The translations under genes and the position numbers were made by a program. The notes beneath the pieces are model-generated. The model was given only the letters and a program-made list of their open reading frames with translations. It had not been told where the DNA came from and made no database searches. 64,000 nt of DNA, taken from positions 6,014,001 through 6,078,000 of the forward strand of contig NZ_JANADO010000001.1 of the NCBI RefSeq assembly GCF_024199845.1. The letters run 5' to 3'. Source of the DNA: Bradyrhizobium sp. CCGB12. GTDB taxonomy: Bacteria; Pseudomonadota; Alphaproteobacteria; Rhizobiales; Xanthobacteraceae. How positions within the stretch are numbered: the first letter of the stretch is position 1; each line of letters opens with the position of its first letter. Shown here one piece after another: positions 7,140 to 14,788 of the stretch.

Positions 7140-9356
7140 TTGATTTTACCTGATTACGCACTCCACAGGCTTGGTTGGAAAGCCTTCCAAGATTTATGCG
7201 TGGCGATAGTCGAGGAGCGACTTCAGCGCCCCATACAAACTTTTCTGCCTTCCCAAGATTCTGGCCGCGATGGCGCGTTCCTGGGTCGATGGGATGGTAC
7301 CGGCACAAAAGAATCCACGATTCAATGCAAATTCACATCCAAAGAGAATGCCAATTTATCGCTCTCGATGCTTGCAAATGAATTGCCGAAAGCAGCACGC
7401 CTCGCCAAAAAGGGACTCGCGGACGATTACATAATTCTAACTAATCATCCAGTCACCGGCACAAGCGAACTAAACATTAAGGCGGCATTTGAGAAAGCAG
7501 GAGTAGGACGTTGCCGCGTATTCCATCGGGACTGGATAATTAGCAGAATACATAATTCAGGCCGCCTTCGAATGATGGTGCCTCGCTTGTACGGGCTTGT
7601 TGACTTAAGCAGCGTTCTGGATGTTCGCGCATACCAGCAGGCCCAACTGATATTGAGCGAAATGGGCGACAATCTTCAAAAGCTGGTCGTAACCGATGCT
7701 CACCGCAAAAGTGTTAGAGCAGTCAGTGAGTTTAACCTCGTTCTCCTATTGGGAGCGCCTGCCGCCGGCAAATCAACCATTGGTGCGAGCCTCGCGTTAG
7801 GCGCCAGCGATATTTGGAAATGCTCTACTATCAAATCAACATCGCCAGAGCACGTCGAGCATCACATCGATCCGAAGGGCGGCCAGTTTTTTTGGATCGA
7901 TGACGCGTGGGGCAGCACACAGTACCAAAGAGATCGCACTGAACATTGGAATCAAGTTTTTCCGCTCATGCAGGGCGCAATGAAGCGCGGCACACGTTTC
8001 CTTATAACCTCAAGAGACTATATCTGGAACGAGGCGAAAACCGACCTCAAAATCCAGTCGCTTCCTGTCTTGGCCAAGAGCCAGGTAATTATCAATGTGC
8101 ATCAGCTTACGGTCGAAGAGAAAGCTCGCATTCTTTACAACCACGTCAAGTTGGGCGATCAGGAGGATGACTTCCGAAAATCTATGAAGCCCTTCCTACC
8201 GGCGCTAGCCAAACGCGACGATTTCCTGCCCGAGTCAGCACGGCGACTTGGGACAACTCTTTTTACCGAGAGCTTGACTGAGACGGCAGATGGGGTCGCT
8301 GACTTTTTTGAACGACCAAAAGAATTTCTAGAGCAGACTATTGAAAACCTCTCGCCAGTTTGCAAGGCGGCCATTGCGTTGATCTTTCTAAACGGTGGAA
8401 AGGTTCGGTCACCGGTCCAGACGGCCCTGCTTCAACAACCGGCCCAAGCTTTTGGCGTAGCCGCCCCCCGCGTTCGCAATCAGCTTGAGGCGCTAAATCA
8501 AAGCATCCTAAGCAAGGCTGAGGATGAAGAGGGACCTTTCTGGACCTATCGCCATCCAACCATCAGCGATGCATTCGCCTCCTTTGTGGCCAAAAGCGCC
8601 GAACTCATTGAGATCTATCTGAGGGGTGCGCGGCCCGAGAGTATTGTGAGGGAAGTGGTTTGCGCCGGCCCAAACGTCCGTGGCGCAGCAGTGGTGGTCC
8701 CCAACTCCCTCCACGAACTGCTCTCTGATAGAATCGCAAGCCTATCTGGAATACAATTGGCCCAATTCATATCCTTTCGCTCAAACAAGCTTTTTACCAA
8801 ACGCTTGATGAAGCTGCGGCCTGATCTTTGGAAGAGAATTGACGTTCTCTCGCGACCACTAAAGGACGATATCGACGTTGATCTTTTGTGCACACTTCAC
8901 GCGCACGAACTATTGCCTGAGGACAGGCGCACCCAATTTGTGGAGGACGTCCGAGCAGCCGCGATCGAGGAGCTGGACGACAGTTTCATAGACTATCCCC
9001 CCGTTATGGAAGTTCTCACGTCGAGCGAGCGCGATAGTATACTTCAGGAAGTCGAAGGGGTCATAAGGAACGATCTTTCGGATCATATTACTCGCTTGCG
9101 CCGCGACTGGGATGAAGACAACGATCCCGAAAACCATTTCGACACATTGCGCGACGCGTTGAACCATTTCGCTCAAGCACTTTCGGATCGGTACGACCCT
9201 GACTCGCTATTTTCTCAGTGGGATACCTTTATTCGACGCGCGATCGACCAGATGCAAGATAGATACAACGCGCCTTCGGCCGCGTCGCCGCCTCTTCAAC
9301 AGTCTGCAGCCAAGGAGGACTCCTTGGATGAGCTATTCAGGGACGTTGACGAATAG
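7140..9356 (+). CDS. restriction-endonuclease-like/STAND NTPase (nSTAND3-type) fusion, putative anti-phage protein
   Basis: About 738 residues if translation starts at TTG 7140; TTG 7107 is also possible, and no in-frame ATG is near. The N-terminal 110 residues form a PD-(D/E)xK-like domain: DYALHRLGWKAFQDLCVAI, then DSGRDGAF and IQCKF with the expected acidic and Lys residues (about residues 40-63). A P-loop NTPase follows with Walker A GAPAAGKST near residue 205 and a Walker-B-like FFWIDDAWG, as in novel STAND NTPases. The large helical C terminus (about 400 residues) would be the sensor region. The next gene, an OLD-family nuclease, starts 26 bases after the stop. STAND NTPases with nuclease domains are known from Avs-type phage sensors; this pairing is an inference of defence function. 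Confidence 0.8.
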   Translation: MILPDYALHRLGWKAFQDLCVAIVEERLQRPIQTFLPSQDSGRDGAFLGRWDGTGTKESTIQCKFTSKENANLSLSMLANELPKAARLAKKGLADDYIILTNHPVTGTSELNIKAAFEKAGVGRCRVFHRDWIISRIHNSGRLRMMVPRLYGLVDLSSVLDVRAYQQAQLILSEMGDNLQKLVVTDAHRKSVRAVSEFNLVLLLGAPAAGKSTIGASLALGASDIWKCSTIKSTSPEHVEHHIDPKGGQFFWIDDAWGSTQYQRDRTEHWNQVFPLMQGAMKRGTRFLITSRDYIWNEAKTDLKIQSLPVLAKSQVIINVHQLTVEEKARILYNHVKLGDQEDDFRKSMKPFLPALAKRDDFLPESARRLGTTLFTESLTETADGVADFFERPKEFLEQTIENLSPVCKAAIALIFLNGGKVRSPVQTALLQQPAQAFGVAAPRVRNQLEALNQSILSKAEDEEGPFWTYRHPTISDAFASFVAKSAELIEIYLRGARPESIVREVVCAGPNVRGAAVVVPNSLHELLSDRIASLSGIQLAQFISFRSNKLFTKRLMKLRPDLWKRIDVLSRPLKDDIDVDLLCTLHAHELLPEDRRTQFVEDVRAAAIEELDDSFIDYPPVMEVLTSSERDSILQEVEGVIRNDLSDHITRLRRDWDEDNDPENHFDTLRDALNHFAQALSDRYDPDSLFSQWDTFIRRAIDQMQDRYNAPSAASPPLQQSAAKEDSLDELFRDVDE

Positions 9357-9381
9357 TTTTTGGCAATTGGTGGATATCGAG

Positions 9382-11487
9382 ATGCACATCGAGAAAATTA
9401 CTATCTCAAACTTCAAGGGCTTCCAGAACGCAGAGTTTGTGCCAAGTCGGTTCACATGCCTTGTTGGGGAGAACAATGCGGGGAAGTCTACCATTCTACA
9501 ATCGATCGTTACCGCCCTAAATCGACCCGCGCAAATTTCTCCTGATCTCTTCTACGACAAACTTGTTCCTGTGAGTTTCAAAATCGAACTTGGTGGAATC
9601 ACAGAAGAGCACCTTTTGAGGCTCGCGGTCGAGCACCGGGCTCGGATTTCCAATCTCATCTTAGACGGCAGGCTTGTTCTAACAGTGAAGTATAGCGTTG
9701 GCGAACGTGTAGACGTTAAGACCGAAATTCTTTTGCCAATTGAGGAGCGCTATCGCGACGAAGCAATCAATCTCATCTTTGCAAATAAAAGAGGAGGAGC
9801 TGTCCGGCAGGCGCTCGCGGAGAATTTCCCCGAGTTCATTGAAGGCTCCCCCGAAGCTCCCAACGTGACGAATGCCAAGCAATACCTAGCTCAAAAAATC
9901 AATGCACTGCCTAGGGATCATTTTACAGTCGTCGAGGGGCCGCTTCCGTCTGGAATGTCCGCTTCTATTGGTACGCTGCTTCCAGAGCCCATCTATATCC
10001 CTGCTGTGAAAAATCTAAACGATGAACTGAAAACGACTCAATCGACTTCGTTCGGTAGATTGCTGGGTCTACTACTGGAAGACATGACTCCTGACTTAGC
10101 AGAAATCAACACGGCACTTAAACAACTCGATTCGTTTTTCAATCGAGTAGAGCATGAAGGCGAAACCGTCGATGAGCGTCATGGCCTCGTTAAACAGCTA
10201 GAGAACTCTGTAGAAGGCTTTCTGAAGGAGACGTTCCCCCACGCAAAGGTAGAGGTTAAGGTCCCACCCCCTGAGCTGAAGACCATACTAAATGCCGCGC
10301 AGATTTTTATCGACGATGGTTCAAAGGATCTGGTCGAGAACAAGGGGGATGGAATAAAGCGGTCGCTGACGTTTGCTCTACTTCAATGCTACTCAGCACG
10401 TCTGGTGACGAAGGCTGCTGAGGATCACAATTCAGATTCTCCTGCCCTTCGGCCATTACTCTTCCTTTTTGAAGAACCAGAACTCTATCTTCACCCGAAG
10501 TCGCAACGAGTACTTTTTAACAATCTAGCTCGCATCTCCGCGCGATACCAAGTCGTTGTTACAACGCACTCGCCTCTTTTCTTCGCCCCCAGCATTACCG
10601 CGTCTTTTGTCCGCGTCTCGAAGCATCCATCCGATCCAAAGCCGGTCGGCAAGCTTCATCACGTTAATTTCGATTTGGATCCTGGAAGCGCAGAAGTATT
10701 CAAGATGGCTCGCTTTGAAAATGCGGATGCTGCCTTCTTTAGTCATTGCGTTATTTTATTTGAGGGCGAGTCCGATGACGCCTACTTCAAGCACGTTGCT
10801 CGCCTATTCAGTGAAGATTGGGATTTCGACGCAAAGAATCTCGCGATGGTCAGAGTGTCCGGAAAGGGAAACTTTGGCCGATTTCGAAAATTCTTTGAGG
10901 CCTTCGGAATAAAGGTGAAAATTGTCGCCGATCTTGATGCGTTTTTTGATGGATTTTCCCATCTAGGTGCACCCGCTGACATTCTTCCACTGCGCGAGGC
11001 GGCCATCGCAATCATTGATGCAAGGATTGCAGCTCGCGGCATCAAGCCCGAGCCTGCAAGTCGCCAAATCAAAGATCGGATTCATGGCGCCTCTTGGCGC
11101 GACAGGTACGAAACCGCCAAGAAAACCCTGAGAGAGGTTCAGAAGACCAAGGAAGTTAGCGATGAAGCTCTAGGTTTGTTGGATGGGCTGTTTACGTGGG
11201 AGCAAGACATTGCGCGCGTTAAGGCGTGTCGCGAGGATGATGAGGCAAGAGCTGCCGCAGTTGAAGTCTTTGACGCTATGCGTTCGTCAGGGATTTGCGT
11301 CTTGGCTCGGGGTGCTATTGAGGACTATTATCCCACGAATGCCCCTGGTGTTGGCCCAAAACCTGAACGAGCAATGGCCGCGACCCGCCTCCTTCTTACC
11401 CGCGAAGATGCACTGGCCCTATGCCCCGCGTTGGCGCCCGGCCGTCAACCAGAGCTCTGGGAGATTTGCGGCCAGTTATTTTCCTAA
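9382..11487 (+). CDS. OLD-family ATP-dependent endonuclease (ABC ATPase plus TOPRIM)
   Basis: 701 residues from ATG 9382 (MHIEKITISNFKGFQ), the usual OLD N terminus; an in-frame ATG at 9328 would overlap the upstream gene. Walker A is GENNAGKST (about residues 30-38), and the Walker B/D-loop is LFLFEEPELYLHPKSQ (about 358-373), followed by an H-switch TTHSP. The TOPRIM nuclease part starts at VILFEGESDDAYF (about 456), with VADLDAF (about 515) supplying the metal-binding acidic pair. OLD proteins act in phage exclusion (P2 Old) and as GajA of Gabija. Here no UvrD-like GajB follows; the partner is the upstream STAND/REase gene, 26 bases away on the same strand. Confidence 0.88.
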   Translation: MHIEKITISNFKGFQNAEFVPSRFTCLVGENNAGKSTILQSIVTALNRPAQISPDLFYDKLVPVSFKIELGGITEEHLLRLAVEHRARISNLILDGRLVLTVKYSVGERVDVKTEILLPIEERYRDEAINLIFANKRGGAVRQALAENFPEFIEGSPEAPNVTNAKQYLAQKINALPRDHFTVVEGPLPSGMSASIGTLLPEPIYIPAVKNLNDELKTTQSTSFGRLLGLLLEDMTPDLAEINTALKQLDSFFNRVEHEGETVDERHGLVKQLENSVEGFLKETFPHAKVEVKVPPPELKTILNAAQIFIDDGSKDLVENKGDGIKRSLTFALLQCYSARLVTKAAEDHNSDSPALRPLLFLFEEPELYLHPKSQRVLFNNLARISARYQVVVTTHSPLFFAPSITASFVRVSKHPSDPKPVGKLHHVNFDLDPGSAEVFKMARFENADAAFFSHCVILFEGESDDAYFKHVARLFSEDWDFDAKNLAMVRVSGKGNFGRFRKFFEAFGIKVKIVADLDAFFDGFSHLGAPADILPLREAAIAIIDARIAARGIKPEPASRQIKDRIHGASWRDRYETAKKTLREVQKTKEVSDEALGLLDGLFTWEQDIARVKACREDDEARAAAVEVFDAMRSSGICVLARGAIEDYYPTNAPGVGPKPERAMAATRLLLTREDALALCPALAPGRQPELWEICGQLFS

Positions 11488-11645
11488 ACTCTATTATAGC
11501 CCGGCCGAGATTTTTGCTGGGTAGGACACCTGAGATATGAGATCGTAACGACATCGCGTTCAGGACACCGCCGGGTTGTTCCTGGCCTCCATCAAAGGGC
11601 TCCTAATTTAAGAGGTCGATAGATGGGCCAACCTGCTGTCTTGCC

Positions 11646-12001
11646 TCAAGCCATTAGCACGCAGTTCCTTCCTGACGGCGAGCCAAGGAAACACCCCGTA
11701 CTCTCACACCGAAGATGGCCAATTGCCCCTTTGTCAAGCTCGCGATTTTTATCAATGACAGACTCGATCGGCCGCACGTACGCGGACATGAACTGATTGG
11801 GCGTTTGGAGCAAGACATAGGCGCTGTTTCAGATGTCTTTCTTGATTCCGGTGATCCTACCATTGATCTGGACGATCTTGCCTCTGACTCAAATGTCAGT
11901 CCCGACCTCGTTACGCTTGAGCACGAAGGTCGACGAGGACACAGCGACGACAAACATCCGAGCGAGCTATGCCAAAGTTTTGTGTTGGGCCGCCACGAGC
12001 T
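11646..12001 (-). pseudogene. decayed OB-fold (tRNA_anti-like) protein gene
   Basis: One minus-strand frame reads as an OB-fold protein interrupted by three stop codons (TAG near 11.97 kb; TGA near 11.90 and 11.84 kb). The surviving segments are VRGKIVQINGRITGIKKDI, then NSAYVLLQTPNQFMSAYV, and LDKGAIGHLRCESTGCFLGS ending in the last Cys. This order of strands and the two C-terminal Cys residues fit the tRNA_anti-like family (PF12869). The gene is dead unless all stops are read through. It sits directly after the DUF4041 gene. Confidence 0.6.
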
Positions 12002-13402
12002 TCACAGTCTCTTCGGAACTGCACCGTGCAACGTCTGCCGATATTCAAGGGCTTCCGCAATCTCCCTGAACTCGAGCAGTTCACCTGTTAGTTCGTTGAG
12101 ATAGGTCTTCACTTGAAGGGGGGTCGCCATGAAGAATTCGCGCCGACGATTAACGGTGTTGACGCGCACGCTTGCGAGACGCTCATGCATTGCTGACTCT
12201 ATTCCAACAGCATCATTCGAGAAGAAAAGCGCATGAACATCAAAATTGAAGGGAACTGAGGCATCACTAAGCTCCCTTATGCGATCCATCGGGTCAAGAC
12301 GCCGAGTCATTCCAACCTTCACCATGCTCTCACCAAACGAGCCTATGTTGGAAATGACATAAACATACCCAGCTCGAATATTGGCGGCTCGCGCATCGAC
12401 ACTCTCGATCGCCTGGTCAACGTCCGCGAGCTGCTCACGTAGCCTCTGAGCTCCCTCCAAGTCGCCGTTCGCTTCCAAAGCCGCTAATGCGTTTGAGTAG
12501 TGCTGCTTTTCCTTTTCCAACTTGGCCCGCTCACGCTCTATTTCCTGCTGCGCTTTCCGTTCTTCTCGCAGGCGTTCTCGTTCCTGGCGTTCAGCCTCCT
12601 TTTCTTCCGCTTGCTTCTGCAGAAAATCAGCAGTCAATGCCAGCTCGTCGATGCGAAGCTGATAGTATGCGGGAGATATTTGAATTTGCATTGTCGCGCC
12701 AAGACGCTTGATGATTTCCTCGACTTTGCGAAGTCGTTCTAGTGCGCTATCGAGTTTATAGGGTTTGAGGCCCCGCACCAAAGTGTCCGCCTCGGCATTG
12801 AATGCCCGCAGCATCAATTTGGAGAAATCTTGCACCATCTTTCGGCCTTCCTGAACGGAGCCATTCACCGTCCAGTCAGTGGCAGCGAGAATCGCGCCGC
12901 CATCGCGCTTCGTTGCTGACTTTATCGATGCCTGCAATCGATCGAGCGCTCGCTGATACGCGACCGCATCGGAGAGAGGATGTCGGTAGTCATAGATCCC
13001 GACTTCTTGGAGTATGACTGCTTCTCTTGTCTCTACCACGATCTGACGAGCTTCTTCGTTCTTAGCGTCAACCAAGCGGTTTGCTGCTTCAACCTGCTCT
13101 TTGGACGACGCGATAAGCTCATCTAACTTCGCGATTTCAGTTTGCGACTCCTGCTTCCGTTTTTCTACCTCCAAGATCGATAGTCCGCCTAGCGCATCAA
13201 GTTGCTTCAACGCTTGGTCACGTTCTGCCTGGATTGCCTTCGCATCCGCAACCAAGCTGCGTGCAATTTCGGCAAGCTTTTGCGTCTTTGCTTCCTCCGC
13301 GCTCAACCGCGCCTGTAACTCGTCAACCTCACCCAACAGCTGTCGGGCAAGCTTTCGGGCTCCGAGAAAGGGGATGGGCATGGAGTTGCTAGATGTAGAC
13401 AT
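12002..13402 (-). CDS. DUF4041 coiled-coil protein with C-terminal T5orf172 (GIY-YIG-type) domain
   Basis: About 466 residues from ATG 13402; ATG 13381 (MPIPFLGARKLARQLLGEV) is an alternative. The N-terminal 130 residues and the stretch from about 285 to 345 are strongly charged coiled coils. The central block (about 135-280, including GIYDYRHPLSDAVAYQRALD) is the DUF4041 core. The last 120 residues (AGYVYVISNIGSFGESMVKVGMT and later RVNTVNRRREFF) form a T5orf172/GIY-YIG-like nuclease fold with the YVYV and KVG motifs. Such proteins occur in prophages and defence islands; the substrate is unknown. It lies on the opposite strand to the OLD gene. Confidence 0.8.
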   Translation of the reverse strand: MSTSSNSMPIPFLGARKLARQLLGEVDELQARLSAEEAKTQKLAEIARSLVADAKAIQAERDQALKQLDALGGLSILEVEKRKQESQTEIAKLDELIASSKEQVEAANRLVDAKNEEARQIVVETREAVILQEVGIYDYRHPLSDAVAYQRALDRLQASIKSATKRDGGAILAATDWTVNGSVQEGRKMVQDFSKLMLRAFNAEADTLVRGLKPYKLDSALERLRKVEEIIKRLGATMQIQISPAYYQLRIDELALTADFLQKQAEEKEAERQERERLREERKAQQEIERERAKLEKEKQHYSNALAALEANGDLEGAQRLREQLADVDQAIESVDARAANIRAGYVYVISNIGSFGESMVKVGMTRRLDPMDRIRELSDASVPFNFDVHALFFSNDAVGIESAMHERLASVRVNTVNRRREFFMATPLQVKTYLNELTGELLEFREIAEALEYRQTLHGAVPKRL

Positions 13403-13499
13403 CAATTTCTTCGCGAATGATTCGGACAAAAAACCGCTTGCTCTCAAACTACCGATGGTTGCACCACCGCGCAACTCGCCGAAGGTGCACAATTAAAGC

Positions 13500-14179
13500 T
13501 TTGTGAAATAACGCAGTATTGAACTTGGCATCGGGCTTCCGGTTGCCTTGGCCGCTCCGATGCCTCCACCCACCATCCTCCGATCAACGCAGTCAACGAG
13601 CCCCCCTTTAGGACCGACTGCTTCGTGGTGGCACTGTCCCCGTTCGGCGCGACCCAAGCAGGGAAGCGTTCCGACTTCGGGTCGGGACTGTAGTCGCCTT
13701 GAGCATTCCGCAGACGGACCTGAAATGCATCACGCAGCGCCAGCCAAAAGGCTCTCAGCAGTAGACCGCGCGAGGCGACGTCAACCCGTCGAATGCCTTC
13801 AGATAGAAGCAAGCGATCAACAAGGCGCCCTAGATGAATCTCAAGGGCAGCGGTCTCCGGGCACTGATCTGCGGGTGGAAGATTGTCGAGGCCTATCTCA
13901 TGCTTGCCTAAGGTCTCCAACCGCACGAGACGCATCAGGGCCGCCTCGAAGACAACAGCATCATCCTCAGGGTCATGGGGCGCAGGATGCATCTTGCCGT
14001 CCGGCCCCTGCTCTAGCCTGCGCTCTGGGCGAGATCGTTACCGCGTGTGTTCCCTCACCGAGAGGAAAATGCAGAGTGCGACCGATCAGCCGCTCCCGCA
14101 CATCCACCGGAATTCGCCGCACATAGAGCTGAAACCGCGAGCCATCGCGCTTCATTGGACGCACCACCCGATACAGCAT
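13500..14179 (-). pseudogene. frameshifted and truncated tyrosine integrase (DUF6538-type N terminus)
   Basis: ATG 14179 opens MLYRVVRPMKRDGSRFQLYV, the DUF6538-like N-terminal arm of rhizobial phage-type integrases. Near 14.01 kb the frame shifts by one base: the first frame ends soon after RAQARAGAG, and the second resumes as RLEQGPDGK and continues through VFEAALMRLVRLETLGKHEI to SLTALIGGWWVEAS, the start of the SAM-like core-binding domain. It then runs into non-homologous sequence near 13.5 kb, so the catalytic domain is missing. It lies next to a tRNA-Lys 3' remnant, its presumed attachment site. Confidence 0.6.
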
Positions 14180-14290
14180 GTTGCTCACCGTTGTTACACA
14201 GTCGGGCGAGCGCAAGTCACTGTAGGGGCTTAAGTTATTGAAGGACAAGGGACCTTCAAGAGGATGGTGCCCAGGGGCGGACTTTCCCCA

Positions 14291-14332
14291 GAAACGCACC
14301 AGGGCTCGAACCTGGGACCCGCTGATTAAGAG
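14291..14332 (-). other. tRNA-Lys(CTT) 3'-half remnant, probable att site
   Basis: On the minus strand the bases CTCTTAATCAGC are the anticodon loop and 3' anticodon stem of a tRNA with anticodon CTT. They are followed by an intact T-arm (CCAGG, TTCGAGC, CCTGG). The 5' half of the tRNA is absent, and identity begins at the anticodon loop, the usual crossover place for tyrosine integrases. This is what an att duplication left by an island looks like; it is not a working tRNA. Confidence 0.6.
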
Positions 14333-14439
14333 CAGCAGGTCTTGGGGCAAAAAATAAGTACCGCCCAGAAACAATCTTCACGCAGCGAGCACAATCGAAA
14401 GGCGGACGAACGAGATAAATAAACGAAGCTGATCGATAG

Positions 14440-14703
14440 TTAGCCCCTCATACTCAAAGAATAAATATTCCGCATTATAGCAGGAAGTGCTTCGGCGAAC
14501 GACGGCGTCGCGGCTTCTTCTCTTTTCTTCGCCGCAGCATCCAATTGCATGACCAACTCATAGCGGCCGTTCCAGTTAGGCACCGCCCGAGCATGATGCT
14601 CGGGGATCATCAAGGCCGAGATGGTGCAGATTGGCACCAGCGCAGGTGCGTGCACATCCTTCAGTTGCGGGAACCTAGAGTTTTGATCGTGCCGGACGCG
14701 CAT
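14440..14703 (-). CDS. 87-aa hypothetical protein
   Basis: Starts at ATG 14703 (MRVRHDQNSRFPQLKD). The C-terminal two thirds (from LVPICTISALMIPEHH to AEALPAIMRNIYSLSMRG) read as protein with a helical, charged character. No signal peptide, membrane segment or known family was recognised. It is divergent from the serine recombinase and may belong to the same element, for example as a small regulator, but that is only a guess. Confidence 0.45.
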   Translation of the reverse strand: MRVRHDQNSRFPQLKDVHAPALVPICTISALMIPEHHARAVPNWNGRYELVMQLDAAAKKREEAATPSFAEALPAIMRNIYSLSMRG

Positions 14704-14788
14704 CGCAAATTGTCCTTGCAGGGGAAGCCAGACAAGGCGATCTTACGCCTCGCGCGCGTACTAGCTCGTCTGGCCGCTAGGGAAGATC

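Noticed and set aside
9328..11487. Gabija system (GajA-GajB)
   Set aside because: The OLD gene fits GajA-like architecture, but the next gene on the same strand is not a UvrD-type helicase, and the RecD-like helicase at 49.4 kb is far away and chromosomal.
14265..14290. Possible second tRNA 3' end (TGGTGCCCAGGGGCGGA)
   Set aside because: It resembles a tRNA 3' end on the minus strand, but no T-arm or anticodon arm follows in register, so only the adjacent Lys-type remnant is kept.
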